DNA from: Brachynemurus nebulosus
Lineage: Eukaryota > Arthropoda > Insecta > Neuroptera > Myrmeleontidae
Assembly (NCBI GenBank): GCA_035578155.1
Contig: JAPWDM010000023.1
Span: 2,170,001 to 2,234,000, forward strand
Direction of reading: 5' to 3'
Length of the DNA: 64,000 nt
A program made the translations under genes and the position numbers. The notes under the pieces were generated by a model that searched no databases, had not been told where the DNA came from, and saw only the letters and a list, made by a program, of their open reading frames with translations. Every line of letters starts with the position of its first letter. Position 1 is the stretch's first letter. Below are positions 63,760 to 64,000 of this stretch, piece by piece.

Positions 63760-64000
63760 CTGAAATAAAAGGAAAGAAGTGTTTTACTCAATCGAATAAA
63801 GTTATAATATCAAAAATTTATTCATCAGAAAAAGTAAAAAATTGAAAAATGACTGTGTTTTCGTTATTTGAGTTACTGTATATATTATGTCGACTTGTTA
63901 CTGGAATCTTACTGATTTTACGGGTGAATATTTAATTTTTGTTATAAAAATACTGAAATTGTGTTTAAAACAGGGACTTATACGCGAAAATTCAAATTTC

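Overview
The window looks like AT-rich nuclear DNA from an insect. It holds intron-containing genes on both strands with GT-AG splice sites, proteins typical of insects (Mind bomb 2, INO80 complex subunit B, a DUF229 membrane protein, a THEG-repeat protein, a multi-PDZ scaffold), and a dense crowd of cut-and-paste DNA transposons and MITEs (hAT, pogo/Tc1-mariner, PIF/Harbinger, piggyBac-like). I saw no convincing LTR, LINE, rRNA, tRNA or CRISPR sequence. The order of insect cannot be fixed from the sequence alone.

Layout. (1) 1-17,251, minus strand: mib2, twelve coding exons read from right to left. The final RING exon lies off the left edge. (2) 19,832-20,794, minus: INO80B, one main exon plus an inferred 10-nt first coding exon. 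(3) 24,792-39,062, plus: a complete eight-exon DUF229 gene (635 aa) whose introns are full of transposons. (4) 39,063-56,801: a repeat-rich region with one recognisable host exon, a THEG-repeat exon at 51,888-52,252 on the minus strand. (5) 56,802 to the right edge, minus: the last eight coding exons (592 aa) of a three-PDZ scaffold protein whose 5' part is outside.

The five genes show no shared pathway; this is ordinary eukaryotic neighbourhood. MIB2 is an E3 ubiquitin ligase, INO80B a chromatin-remodeller subunit, the DUF229 protein a probable membrane-anchored ectoenzyme or degenerate enzyme, the THEG protein a probable sperm axoneme component, and the PDZ protein a junction or cortex scaffold.

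The most informative pattern is how introns and transposons relate. Ten introns are only 56-78 nt long. Several long introns look like such mini-introns with one transposon inside: removing a TA-flanked pogo-like element (60,312-61,880) and one TA copy leaves a 62-nt intron, and a long-TIR element (14,003-16,784) occupies all but about 47 nt of a mib2 intron and begins 12 nt inside the splice donor. Many elements keep perfect target-site duplications and nest in one another (piggyBac-like in hAT; hAT in pogo; Tc1 and MITEs in hAT), so insertion order can be read. I found no undescribed multi-gene system.
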